A stretch of 7,568 nt of DNA from positions 1 through 7,568 of the forward strand of contig CANKTT010000064.1 of the NCBI GenBank assembly GCA_947486505.1. Direction: 5' to 3'. Each line of letters starts with the position of its first letter. Position 1 is the stretch's first letter. A program made the translations under genes and the position numbers. Under the pieces are notes generated by a model that worked only from the letters and a program-made list of their open reading frames with translations, did no database searches and had not been told where the DNA came from. The DNA is from Actinomycetota bacterium (lineage in GTDB: Bacteria > Actinomycetota > Actinomycetes > S36-B12 > UBA5976). Below, one piece after another: positions 1 to 6,170 of this stretch.

Positions 1-3000
1 AGCAAAATTGCGTCATCATTTAGCAATGTTGCAAATTTTGTAAATGTGTTAGGCCAAACCATGACTTCAACTACACCTTCGAGATCTTCGAGCGCAACTA
101 TCGCCCAACGATCACCGGATCGTTTCGTTGTTTTAAGTTGCACGCTGCTTACAAGTCCCCCGAGCGTGACTACTGCTCCATCGGAGGCATCTGCAACACC
201 AGAGATTGGCATCGAGGTGCTCATTGCCAAAACGTGCTCAACACCAAACAGCGGATGGTCGCTGACGTAGAGACCGAGCATGTCTCGCTCTTGAGTAAGC
301 AAGGTTTTCTTGTCCCACTCATCTAGTGAGATGTTGACTTCGATACCACCGATTGAATCGTCAGAAAAATCATCTGAGGATCCAAACAAATCGAACTGGC
401 CAATTGCTTCAGCTTTCTTGGTGTCTAAAACTGAGTCAACAGATTCAACATGCACTGCAAACAAACCTCGTCGAGTGTGACCTAGCGAATCAAAAGCACC
501 AGCTTTGATTAAGGATTCGATTACACGCTTGTTACAAACTTGGACGTCAACTTTTGCCAAGAAATCGCCAAATGAAGTGAATCTACCTTTAGCAACTCGA
601 CTTACCTTCAAGGACTCAACTACATTCACGCCAACATTTCGCACGGCCGCAAGTCCAAAGCGAATGTCAGTTCCGATCGCGGTGAAGTCAACATCAGATT
701 CGTTCACATCTGGTGGCAGAACCTTGATTCCCATTCGGCGACATTCGTTCAAGTACACCGCAGATTTATCCTTGTCGTCCTTCACGCTGGTTAACAAAGC
801 TGCCATGTATTCCGCCGGGTAGTTTGCCTTTAGGTAAGCGGTCCAATAGGAAACCAAACCATAACCAGCACTGTGAGCTTTGTTAAATGCATAGTCCGAA
901 AACGGAACTAAGGTTTCCCACAACTTGTTGATTGCAACCTGAGAGAAACCACGCTCTTTCATGCCAGCTTCGAAGGGCACGTATTCCTTATCAAGAATTT
1001 CTTTTTTCTTTTTACCCATAGCGCGACGCAAAAGATCTGCTTGGCCAAGTGTGTAACCAGCAACTTCTTGAGCTATCGCCATAACCTGTTCTTGGTAAAC
1101 GATTAGCCCGTAAGTGTCACCCAGAATCCCAGCCAGCGGCTTTTCTAAGTCTGGGTGAATTGGCACTTGAGCCTTGCGCTTGTTCTTGTAATCTGCGTAA
1201 TCAGTGTGAGCGTTTACACCCATGGGTCCCGGGCGATACAGAGCAAGCACCGCGGAAATATCTTCGAATGAGTCAGGATTCATTGAACGCAACAAGGATC
1301 TGATTGGTCCACTGTCTAACTGGAATACACCTAGGGTGTCACCGCGTGCCAAAAGTTCATATGTCTTGGGGTCATCAAGGCCCAGATCTTCAAGCACAAC
1401 TGTTTCGCCACGATTGGAAATGATGTTCAACAAAGTGTCGTCAAGAACTGTCAGATTTCGAAGACCCAAGAAGTCCATCTTTAGTAAGCCAAGTGATTCA
1501 CATGCACCCATGTCGAACTGAGTGATAACTGCGCCATCTTGATCTCGGCGCCAAACTGGCAAGACGTCGATCAATTCCTCTTTACACAGGATGACACCAG
1601 CTGCATGCACGCCTGGTTGGCGCTTTAGGCCTTCGATACCTCGCGCAGTATCGACAACTGCTCTGACGTCTGCGTCGTCGTCATAAAGATCTCGGAATTC
1701 GCCAGCTTCACCGTAGCGATCATGCTCTGGATCAAAGATTCCGGAAAGTGGGATGTCTTTGCCCATTACACCAGGTGGTATTACCTTTGTAATTTTGTCG
1801 CCAAGTGCGTACGGGAAGCCAAGTGCGCGAGTTGAATCCTTTACAGCGGCTTTAGCTTTAATCGATGCGTAAGTGATGATCTGAGCCACGCGCTCTTCAC
1901 CATACTTATGCGTTGCATAACGAATCATTTCGCTGCGACGACGTTCATCAAAGTCAATATCAATATCTGGCATAGAGATTCGCTCTGGATTCAAGAAGCG
2001 CTCAAAGAGTAAGCCATGTTGAATCGGATCTAGTTCAGTAATACCAAGTGCCCAAGCGATCAGAGCACCGGCTGCCGAGCCGCGGCCAGGTCCAACCCGA
2101 ATGCCTTCTTCGCGGGCATGGCGACAAAGATCAGCCACAACTAAGAAGTAACCCGGGAATCCCATTTGCTCTACGACAGCAAGTTCAAACTTTGCACGCT
2201 CTAGATGTTCTTTTGGAATCTTGGTTCCGTTGAATCTGCGCGTTAATCCAATTTCGACCTCTTTAACGAGCCACGTGTTTTCAGTCTCGCCAGCTGGAAC
2301 CGGGAAAGAAGGCAAGAGATCTTGACCTTCAACAAAGTTAATGTTGCAACGTTCTGCAATCAACAAAGTGTTGTCGCACGCGTCAGGAAGTTCGCGCCAA
2401 ACTTCGCGCATTTCTGCGGAAGTCTTCAAATAGAAGTCTTGGGCATCAAACTTAAAGCGCTTTGGATCATCCATTGTTGAGCGGGTTCCAATACAAAGCA
2501 ATACTTCGTGCATTCGGGCATCTTCGGGATATACGTAATGCAAGTCATTTGTTGCGACTAACTTTAAATTCAAATTCTTTGCGATCTTTAGCAAGTCTTC
2601 GCGGTGGCGGCGTTCAATCCCTAAACCATGATCCATTAACTCAACAAAGTAATTATCTTGTCCTAAAATCTCGCGCATAGTTGCAGCAGTGCTTAGCGCT
2701 CTGTCATAGTTACCAGCTTGCAGCCATCGATTCACTTCACCAGAAGGACATCCGGTCGTGCCAATAATTCCCTTGCCGTGTTTCTCTAATAACTCAGCAT
2801 CAAATCTTGGTTGGTAGTAATAACCTTCAAGACTCGCTTTGCTAGATAACCGAAACAAGTTATGAAGCCCGACATTGTTTTCGGCCCAAAGCGTCATGTG
2901 GGTGTAGTTGTAGCGTCCGCGACCAGCTCCATCTAAAGAGGTGTCATCAACTGCAGGGGTTCCAAAATCAAAGGGTGCGCGAAGCGTGCGACCTTGTGGT

Positions 3001-3218
3001 GCAAAATATCCTTCGATGCCAATGATTGGTTTTACGTTGGTGGACTGTGCCTTTTTCCAGAATTCAAATGCACCATACAAGTTGCCGTGATCCGTCATCG
3101 CAATGGCCGGCATGCCAAGTTCTTCAGCTTTTGAGAAAAGGTCTGTTAAGCGAGCAGCGCCATCCAGCATTGAATACTCGGTGTGCACATGTAGATGCAC
3201 GAACGAGTCATTGCTCAC
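1..3218 (-). CDS. dnaE: DNA polymerase III subunit alpha (DnaE1 type), C-terminus cut by window edge
   Basis: This is the catalytic subunit of the replicative DNA polymerase; 1072 codons are visible and the last part lies beyond position 1. Translation from the GTG at 3218-3216 is uninterrupted. An N-terminal PHP domain fills about residues 5-290, with the metal-site strings HLHVHTEYS (8-16), MTDHGN (41-46) and NDLHYV (224-229), so it appears intact. The polymerase core follows, with GPGRGSAAGA (376-385) and the catalytic aspartates in PDIDIDFDE (417-425, DxD at 418/420). An OB-fold-like stretch begins near residue 1025 (VTLGGLVTSVQ). GTG is chosen because an AAGGA lies about 9 bases upstream and homology starts at once after it. 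The 144-base gap upstream, to the rluD-type gene, holds no clear terminator. A TAAAAT hexamer on the minus strand at 3326-3321 might be a -10 element, but no matching -35 is visible. Family assignment is secure; the DnaE1 (rather than DnaE2) call rests on the intact PHP domain and the housekeeping context. Confidence 0.97.
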   Translation of the reverse strand, partial: MSNDSFVHLHVHTEYSMLDGAARLTDLFSKAEELGMPAIAMTDHGNLYGAFEFWKKAQSTNVKPIIGIEGYFAPQGRTLRAPFDFGTPAVDDTSLDGAGRGRYNYTHMTLWAENNVGLHNLFRLSSKASLEGYYYQPRFDAELLEKHGKGIIGTTGCPSGEVNRWLQAGNYDRALSTAATMREILGQDNYFVELMDHGLGIERRHREDLLKIAKNLNLKLVATNDLHYVYPEDARMHEVLLCIGTRSTMDDPKRFKFDAQDFYLKTSAEMREVWRELPDACDNTLLIAERCNINFVEGQDLLPSFPVPAGETENTWLVKEVEIGLTRRFNGTKIPKEHLERAKFELAVVEQMGFPGYFLVVADLCRHAREEGIRVGPGRGSAAGALIAWALGITELDPIQHGLLFERFLNPERISMPDIDIDFDERRRSEMIRYATHKYGEERVAQIITYASIKAKAAVKDSTRALGFPYALGDKITKVIPPGVMGKDIPLSGIFDPEHDRYGEAGEFRDLYDDDADVRAVVDTARGIEGLKRQPGVHAAGVILCKEELIDVLPVWRRDQDGAVITQFDMGACESLGLLKMDFLGLRNLTVLDDTLLNIISNRGETVVLEDLGLDDPKTYELLARGDTLGVFQLDSGPIRSLLRSMNPDSFEDISAVLALYRPGPMGVNAHTDYADYKNKRKAQVPIHPDLEKPLAGILGDTYGLIVYQEQVMAIAQEVAGYTLGQADLLRRAMGKKKKEILDKEYVPFEAGMKERGFSQVAINKLWETLVPFSDYAFNKAHSAGYGLVSYWTAYLKANYPAEYMAALLTSVKDDKDKSAVYLNECRRMGIKVLPPDVNESDVDFTAIGTDIRFGLAAVRNVGVNVVESLKVSRVAKGRFTSFGDFLAKVDVQVCNKRVIESLIKAGAFDSLGHTRRGLFAVHVESVDSVLDTKKAEAIGQFDLFGSSDDFSDDSIGGIEVNISLDEWDKKTLLTQERDMLGLYVSDHPLFGVEHVLAMSTSMPISGVADASDGAVVTLGGLVSSVQLKTTKRSGDRWAIVALEDLEGVVEVMVWPNTFTKFATLLNDDAIL

Positions 3219-3362
3219 AGGATTAGTTCCTTTTTGTTCAGAGGGTAAGTACGCGAGAGGAAGGACGCTCCCCTAGGTTACCTGCGACCTGTGACAACGA
3301 AGCGCAGCGGGTAGAAGCGAATTTTAGGTGCCTGAACTTTTGGGGCAGTAGCGAGCAAGAGA

Positions 3363-4274
3363 TTAAAGATTTCGCGCCAGTTCCAAGGACTTGGCTAAAT
3401 CAGGGGCGTATTCTGAGTGGAATGTGACCCGATCGCCAGAAACCGGATGCTCAAAACCTAAGCGAACAGCATGAAGCCATTGCCTATCCAGCTTTAACTT
3501 GGCTGCCAAAGTTGGGTCTGCGCCATATGTAAGATCGCCACAACATGGGTGACGAAGTCCTGACATGTGCACTCGAATCTGATGGGTTCGGCCAGTTTCC
3601 AAATGGACCTCTAGCAACGATGCATAAGCAAATGATTCCAAGGTGTCGTAATGTGTGATGCTCGGCCGGCCACCACTCATAATCGCAAATCGATACGAAG
3701 ATGATGGGTGGCGATCTATTGGAGCATCAATGGTTCCATTAATGGGGTCGAGTCTGCCCTGAATCAAAGTGTGATAAATCTTGTCAACCGTGCGATCTCG
3801 GAATTGGTCCTTGATGCTGACATAAGCCCGTTCAGACTTGGTAACCACCATCAAACCGCTAGTGCCAACGTCTAATCGATGTACGATACCTTTGCGCTCG
3901 GTTGGACCAAATGAAGTAAGCACGGTCCCCATGGCTGTTAGTGAGCCAGTAACTGTCGGCCCTGACCAACCTTGGCTGGGATGAGCTGCTACTCCTGCTG
4001 GCTTATCAATAACTACAAATGAGTCATCTTCAAAAACAATTGTCAATGCCACCGTAGGCTCTGCCTCGTAAAAATCAGGATCGGGAAGATCCACTTCAAT
4101 AACATCGCCAAATGCTAATCGCGCACTTTTTTGCGCAACTTTTCCATTTAATGAAACTCGCTTCTCTTCGAGCAATGTCACACAAGTTGCTCGTGATTCA
4201 CCCGTCAATATCGATAATGCAACATCGCACCGCTCGCCCTCAAGAGACTCGTCAATAGGCCAAGTACGAATCAT
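3363..4274 (-). CDS. rluD: RluA/RluD-family rRNA pseudouridine synthase
   Basis: This 303-residue protein is predicted to isomerise uridines to pseudouridine in 23S rRNA, in the cytoplasm. An S4-type RNA-binding domain covers about residues 12-65 (LLEEKRVSLNGK, then a GDVIEVDLP edge strand). The catalytic domain follows, with DKPAG at 90-94, the family motif HRLDVGTSGL at 132-141 carrying the catalytic Asp135, and GRTHQIRVHM near residue 228. Length and domain order are typical of RluD-like enzymes. Its ATG overlaps the lspA stop codon in an ATGA arrangement, which indicates translational coupling and a shared transcript with lspA and the DksA-like gene. In actinobacteria an rluD-type gene next to lspA is a usual arrangement. 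The exact target uridines cannot be read from sequence, so RluD is a family-level name; RluA or RluC specificity is the alternative. Confidence 0.93.
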   Translation of the reverse strand: MIRTWPIDESLEGERCDVALSILTGESRATCVTLLEEKRVSLNGKVAQKSARLAFGDVIEVDLPDPDFYEAEPTVALTIVFEDDSFVVIDKPAGVAAHPSQGWSGPTVTGSLTAMGTVLTSFGPTERKGIVHRLDVGTSGLMVVTKSERAYVSIKDQFRDRTVDKIYHTLIQGRLDPINGTIDAPIDRHPSSSYRFAIMSGGRPSITHYDTLESFAYASLLEVHLETGRTHQIRVHMSGLRHPCCGDLTYGADPTLAAKLKLDRQWLHAVRLGFEHPVSGDRVTFHSEYAPDLAKSLELARNL

Positions 4275-4795
4275 TGTTGTTCCACATCCGATTTTGGCGG
4301 AAGTGCATTTGGAGTCTGATATTCGACGCCGCGAAATGAAAGAATCACCATTGCAAATGCCGAAATAACAACCGCACTATCGCTGATGTTGAACATTGGA
4401 TAATTTGGCACTGAAATAAAGTCCACAACATGTCCTTGAAATACTTCCGGACTGCGGAAAATTCGATCAATTAAGTTTCCTACTGCCCCACCAAGTAAGC
4501 CACCCAGCGCGATGGCCCATGCCTTGTTTGTCACGTTTTTCGAAATCAAAAGAATCGCGATGCTGACGGCAATTGCAATTAGAGTAAACACCCAGGTGAC
4601 GCTGGTGCCGAAAGAAAACGCGGCGCCTGGATTTCTAACAAATGAGAACTTGAGAAATTCGCCAATGACTTTTATGTCAGATTGATTTTCAAGACGTGCA
4701 ACAGCCCAAACTTTTGTTGCCAAATCTAGCAACATAACAACGAGTGCGGTTACGAGAAGCTGGCGACGATACACGACGTTAGGAACGGTCTTCAC
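4271..4795 (-). CDS. lspA: Lipoprotein signal peptidase (signal peptidase II)
   Basis: This is an inner-membrane aspartic protease that removes the signal peptide from diacylated prolipoproteins after Lgt has acted. From the GTG at 4795 it has 174 residues, the usual length. Four membrane segments are visible at about residues 13-31, 68-84, 92-108 and 137-154. Family motifs are FVRNPGAAFSF (52-62), GNLIDR with catalytic Asp110, and FNISDS with catalytic Asp139. The start is uncertain. An in-frame ATG at 4903 would bury 125 bases in the upstream gene and add a non-conserved, hydrophilic extension, so it was rejected. GTG at 4795 overlaps the upstream gene by 17 bases, while GTG at 4774 lies 4 bases past its stop and gives 167 residues starting just before the first membrane segment. 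Neither GTG has a strong Shine-Dalgarno sequence, which suggests coupling to translation of the DksA-like gene. It overlaps the rluD-type gene by 4 bases. Confidence 0.95.
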   Translation of the reverse strand: MKTVPNVVYRRQLLVTALVVMLLDLATKVWAVARLENQSDIKVIGEFLKFSFVRNPGAAFSFGTSVTWVFTLIAIAVSIAILLISKNVTNKAWAIALGGLLGGAVGNLIDRIFRSPEVFQGHVVDFISVPNYPMFNISDSAVVISAFAMVILSFRGVEYQTPNALPPKSDVEQQ

Positions 4796-5603
4796 GCTCG
4801 CGGCAAGGCATGCACATAGTTGCGCGAGGATTTGCTTCCTGGAGGCGAAGTTTTCCGATTTGCTTGCCACAATTCTCGCAGGCGCCATAAGTGCCAGCTT
4901 CAATTCGCTCTAGTGCTCGATTGGTTTGATCCAGTAAATCTCTCTTATTAGAAAGAATCGAAATCTCGTGCTCACGCTCAAAAGTTTTGGTCCCAGCATC
5001 GGCTTGATCGTCACCGGCACCTTCTCCGCTTTCCATAATCAAGGCATGGAAGTTTTCTTCAGCTTGCGCAATTTCAATTGCTAGTTCTTTAGCTTCGGAA
5101 GTAAGCATCTTGCGTACTGCGTTTAACTCAGTCTTCGTCCAGTTTGATTCATCTTCTTGAACTACTGGATGCTTTGGTGCAGCCTTTTTACCTGGCACAG
5201 CCTTGCGAACTGAAGGAAGTCCTACTGATCCGATTGGATTAATAACTTGCACCGGAGGACCAGCTAGCGCAGCGGCCGCAGCGGCTTCAGCTTTGGCAAT
5301 TGCGGCAAGCTGAGCTTTAGTTACCTTTGGCTCTTTGACAACTACTGGCTTTGGCTCGGCAACTTTTTTCGCTGGCTTAACCGGCGCGACTTTCTTGACA
5401 GCCTTGACTGGCGCTTTCTTAGCCGGAGCCTTTTTCGCAGGGGCTTTCTTGGCGGCAGCCTTCTTAACTACTGGTGCTTTTTTGGCAGGGGTTGCCTTCT
5501 TGGCAGGGGTTGCCTTCTTGGCAGGCGCGGCCTTTTTGGCAGCAGGCGCCTTCTTGACGGAGGTTGCCTTCGTCGGCACTTTCTTAGCCGGTTTCGCAGC
5601 CAT
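4779..5603 (-). CDS. DksA/TraR-family zinc-finger protein with Lys/Ala/Pro-rich histone-like N-terminal tail
   Basis: This 274-residue protein has three parts. Residues 1-90 are a basic low-complexity tail of repeated AKKA/PAKK units, resembling the tails of mycobacterial HupB and histone H1. Residues 91-150 are an Ala/Pro-rich linker. Residues 153-270 are the DksA/TraR-like part: two helices able to form a coiled coil, a tip-like segment DQADAG (199-204) recalling the DxxDxA tip of E. coli DksA, and a C4 zinc finger with Cys242/Cys245 and Cys264/Cys267. Family knowledge suggests binding in the RNA polymerase secondary channel; the tail probably adds nucleic-acid binding, which is inference. 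E. coli DksA is about 150 residues, so the tail accounts for the extra length. The ATG is preceded by AAAGGGG (minus strand 5616-5610) at a good distance. It leads the probable operon with lspA and the rluD-type gene and diverges from ileS. A DksA-like gene between ileS and lspA is also found in Streptomyces. Confidence 0.9.
   Translation of the reverse strand: MAAKPAKKVPTKATSVKKAPAAKKAAPAKKATPAKKATPAKKAPVVKKAAAKKAPAKKAPAKKAPVKAVKKVAPVKPAKKVAEPKPVVVKEPKVTKAQLAAIAKAEAAAAAALAGPPVQVINPIGSVGLPSVRKAVPGKKAAPKHPVVQEDESNWTKTELNAVRKMLTSEAKELAIEIAQAEENFHALIMESGEGAGDDQADAGTKTFEREHEISILSNKRDLLDQTNRALERIEAGTYGACENCGKQIGKLRLQEANPRATMCMPCREREDRS
5491..5526. repeat. Two 18-bp tandem repeats inside the basic tail
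   Basis: The plus strand shows GTTGCCTTCTTGGCAGGG at 5491-5508, followed by a near-exact second copy at 5509-5526, differing only in the last base. Further degenerate copies flank it. Read on the minus strand, each unit encodes six residues (KKATPA register) of the Lys/Ala/Pro tail of the DksA-like protein. The period is a multiple of three, so gain or loss of a unit would change tail length without a frameshift. The repeat is explained by the coding sequence and does not indicate a separate element. Confidence 0.85.
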
Positions 5604-5682
5604 GGTATTCCCCTTTAGTTAAAGCAAACTTTTTCCACTAAGTTCCTAGACTCTACCGAGTCCACTTCATGATGCCCGATGT

Positions 5683-5711
5683 AAGGTACGTCAAAACGTA
5701 AATTGTTGCAA
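5683..5711 (-). promoter_or_regulatory. Possible sigma-70-type promoter for the DksA-like gene operon
   Basis: On the minus strand a TTGCAA hexamer (5711-5706) and a TACCTT hexamer (5688-5683) are separated by exactly 17 bases. TACCTT fits the actinobacterial TANNNT -10 pattern, and TTGCAA matches the -35 consensus at four of six positions. Transcription would begin near 5676, leaving a leader of about 70 bases. A nearby TTGACG (minus strand 5694-5689) has no good -10 partner. This is pattern matching only. Confidence 0.35.
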
Positions 5712-5830
5712 TTCGGGTTGAGTTAGGTGGTTTTGACTTCCGGTAAGTGTTTAATCCCGAATTTGCACCGAAACTTGAATCGGGATCGCCCGTTTTACTG
5801 CACCGAATGGGAATAATGCCGCTTCCCCAC
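5712..5830. other. Divergent intergenic stretch with short inverted and direct repeats
   Basis: No gene is supported here. An inverted repeat, ATCCCGA at 5754-5760 and TCGGGAT at 5780-5786, has a 19-base spacer. A direct repeat TGCACCGAA occurs at 5764-5772 and 5799-5807, 35 bases apart. Either could be a regulator site for the divergent ileS or DksA-like promoters, but neither matches an operator that I recognise, and repeats of this length can occur by chance. Confidence 0.3.
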
Positions 5831-5836
5831 TAATAT
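5831..5836 (+). promoter_or_regulatory. Possible -10 element for the ileS T-box transcript
   Basis: TAATAT fits the TANNNT -10 pattern and would start transcription around 5842-5844, just before the first paired base of T-box Stem I near 5848. That placement is its main support. No convincing -35 hexamer is found 16-18 bases upstream. Confidence 0.35.
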
Positions 5837-5847
5837 TTAGGGATAGT

Positions 5848-5962
5848 GGGCAAAACGATGATGAAGACACATTGCGCAGCCAACAGCACCAAAGCTAGCG
5901 AATTGGGGACGGTGTAAGCCCAAAAAGGTGTTGTTTTGCGCAATATCACTTCTGAGTTGCCT
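5848..5962 (+). promoter_or_regulatory. T-box Stem I with AUC specifier and tRNA-elbow-binding distal loop
   Basis: Helices from base to tip pair 5849-5853 with 5957-5961, 5863-5866 with 5949-5952, 5871-5878 with 5937-5944, and 5882-5890 with 5927-5935 (one G-U pair). The specifier AUC is at 5945-5947 followed by the usual purine A5948, opposite ACAC in the internal loop. The tip (5891-5926) contains AGCGA (AG bulge) and GGGGACGGTGTAAGCCC, which closely match the conserved distal motifs of canonical T-boxes that stack on the tRNA elbow. This is a full-length Stem I, not the ultrashort form known from mycobacterial and Nocardia ileS leaders. Confidence 0.88.
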
Positions 5963-6066
5963 CGAAGAACAGCGATGTCAGGGAGTTTTTGCCTTAGGTA
6001 TCGCCCAGTAGAACGAGACAGCCGGCTTGAACTTGAGTGGATTTTGCGTCGCAAAGGCAAAGTCAA

Positions 6067-6112
6067 CAAGGGTGGTACCGCGGGAATGGTCTAAAAATCA
6101 TCTCGTCCCTTG
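6067..6112 (+). promoter_or_regulatory. T-box antisequestrator hairpin
   Basis: CAAGGG (6067-6072) pairs perfectly with CCCTTG (6107-6112). The seven-base bulge UGGUACC (6073-6079) follows. GCGGGA (6080-6085) then pairs with TCTCGT (6101-6106), with two G-U pairs. This is the standard T-box fold, stabilised when the uncharged tRNA acceptor end ACCA pairs with UGGU. In this state the 6101-6112 strand cannot mask the ileS ribosome binding site. Confidence 0.9.
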
Positions 6113-6163
6113 AAGTCAAAGTCACCAAAAGGTGACTTTGGTAATTGACTGCAAGCGACGAGG
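6101..6163 (+). promoter_or_regulatory. Shine-Dalgarno sequestrator hairpin of ileS
   Basis: TCTCGTC (6101-6107) pairs with GACGAGG (6157-6163), with one terminal U-G pair. After a single C-C mismatch, CTTG (6109-6112) pairs with CAAG (6152-6155). AGTCAA (6114-6119) can also pair with TTGACT (6145-6150), and GTCACC/GGTGAC (6121-6126/6131-6136) with an AAAA loop caps the structure. The ileS Shine-Dalgarno GAGGA (6160-6164), 6 bases before the ATG, is largely buried in this fold. It competes directly with the T-box hairpin for 6101-6112, giving an off state when tRNA-Ile is charged. Confidence 0.85.
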
Positions 6164-6170
6164 AAACCTG

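Larger units (their letters stand above)
5848..6163 (+). promoter_or_regulatory. T-box riboswitch leader of ileS, translational type
   Basis: This leader RNA is predicted to sense uncharged tRNA-Ile and control IleRS synthesis. Stem I (5848-5962) is built from GGCAA/TTGCC, a kink-turn-like GATGA/TGAG loop, GAAG/CTTC, the specifier loop with AUC then A at 5945-5948, and two upper helices. A stem III-like hairpin TTTGC/GCAAA lies at 6043-6055. The T-box sequence AAGGGTGGTACCGCGG is at 6068-6083; its UGGU (6073-6076) can pair with the ACCA end of tRNA-Ile. The 3' part can fold in two exclusive ways, given in separate entries, one hiding the ileS Shine-Dalgarno. There is no U-tract, so transcription termination is unlikely. 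Stem II and any pseudoknot between 5962 and 6042 were not resolved. T-box control of ileS by translation is established in actinobacteria. Confidence 0.93.

Noticed and set aside
46..3226. Several plus-strand open frames of 61-105 codons
   Set aside because: All lie antisense to the continuous dnaE reading frame and show no protein family features.
3219..3362. Gap between the rluD-type gene and dnaE as a site for a terminator or small RNA
   Set aside because: No stable hairpin with U-tract or conserved RNA motif was found; only a weak TAAAAT -10-like hexamer is visible.
5335..5622. Plus-strand open frame rich in Ala/Phe/Leu/Gly
   Set aside because: It is the complement of the Lys/Ala/Pro repeat tail of the DksA-like gene; low complexity keeps the opposite frame open.
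6000..6002. A second ATC triplet as the T-box specifier of an ultrashort Stem I
   Set aside because: It has no convincing hairpin around it and is followed by G, whereas ATC at 5945-5947 lies in the right internal loop of a full Stem I and is followed by A.
6117..6140. Perfect 10-bp hairpin CAAAGTCACC / GGTGACTTTG with AAAA loop, as an intrinsic terminator
   Set aside because: No T-run follows; the downstream sequence is GTAATTGACT and leads into the ileS ribosome binding site. It fits better as the cap of the Shine-Dalgarno sequestrator.
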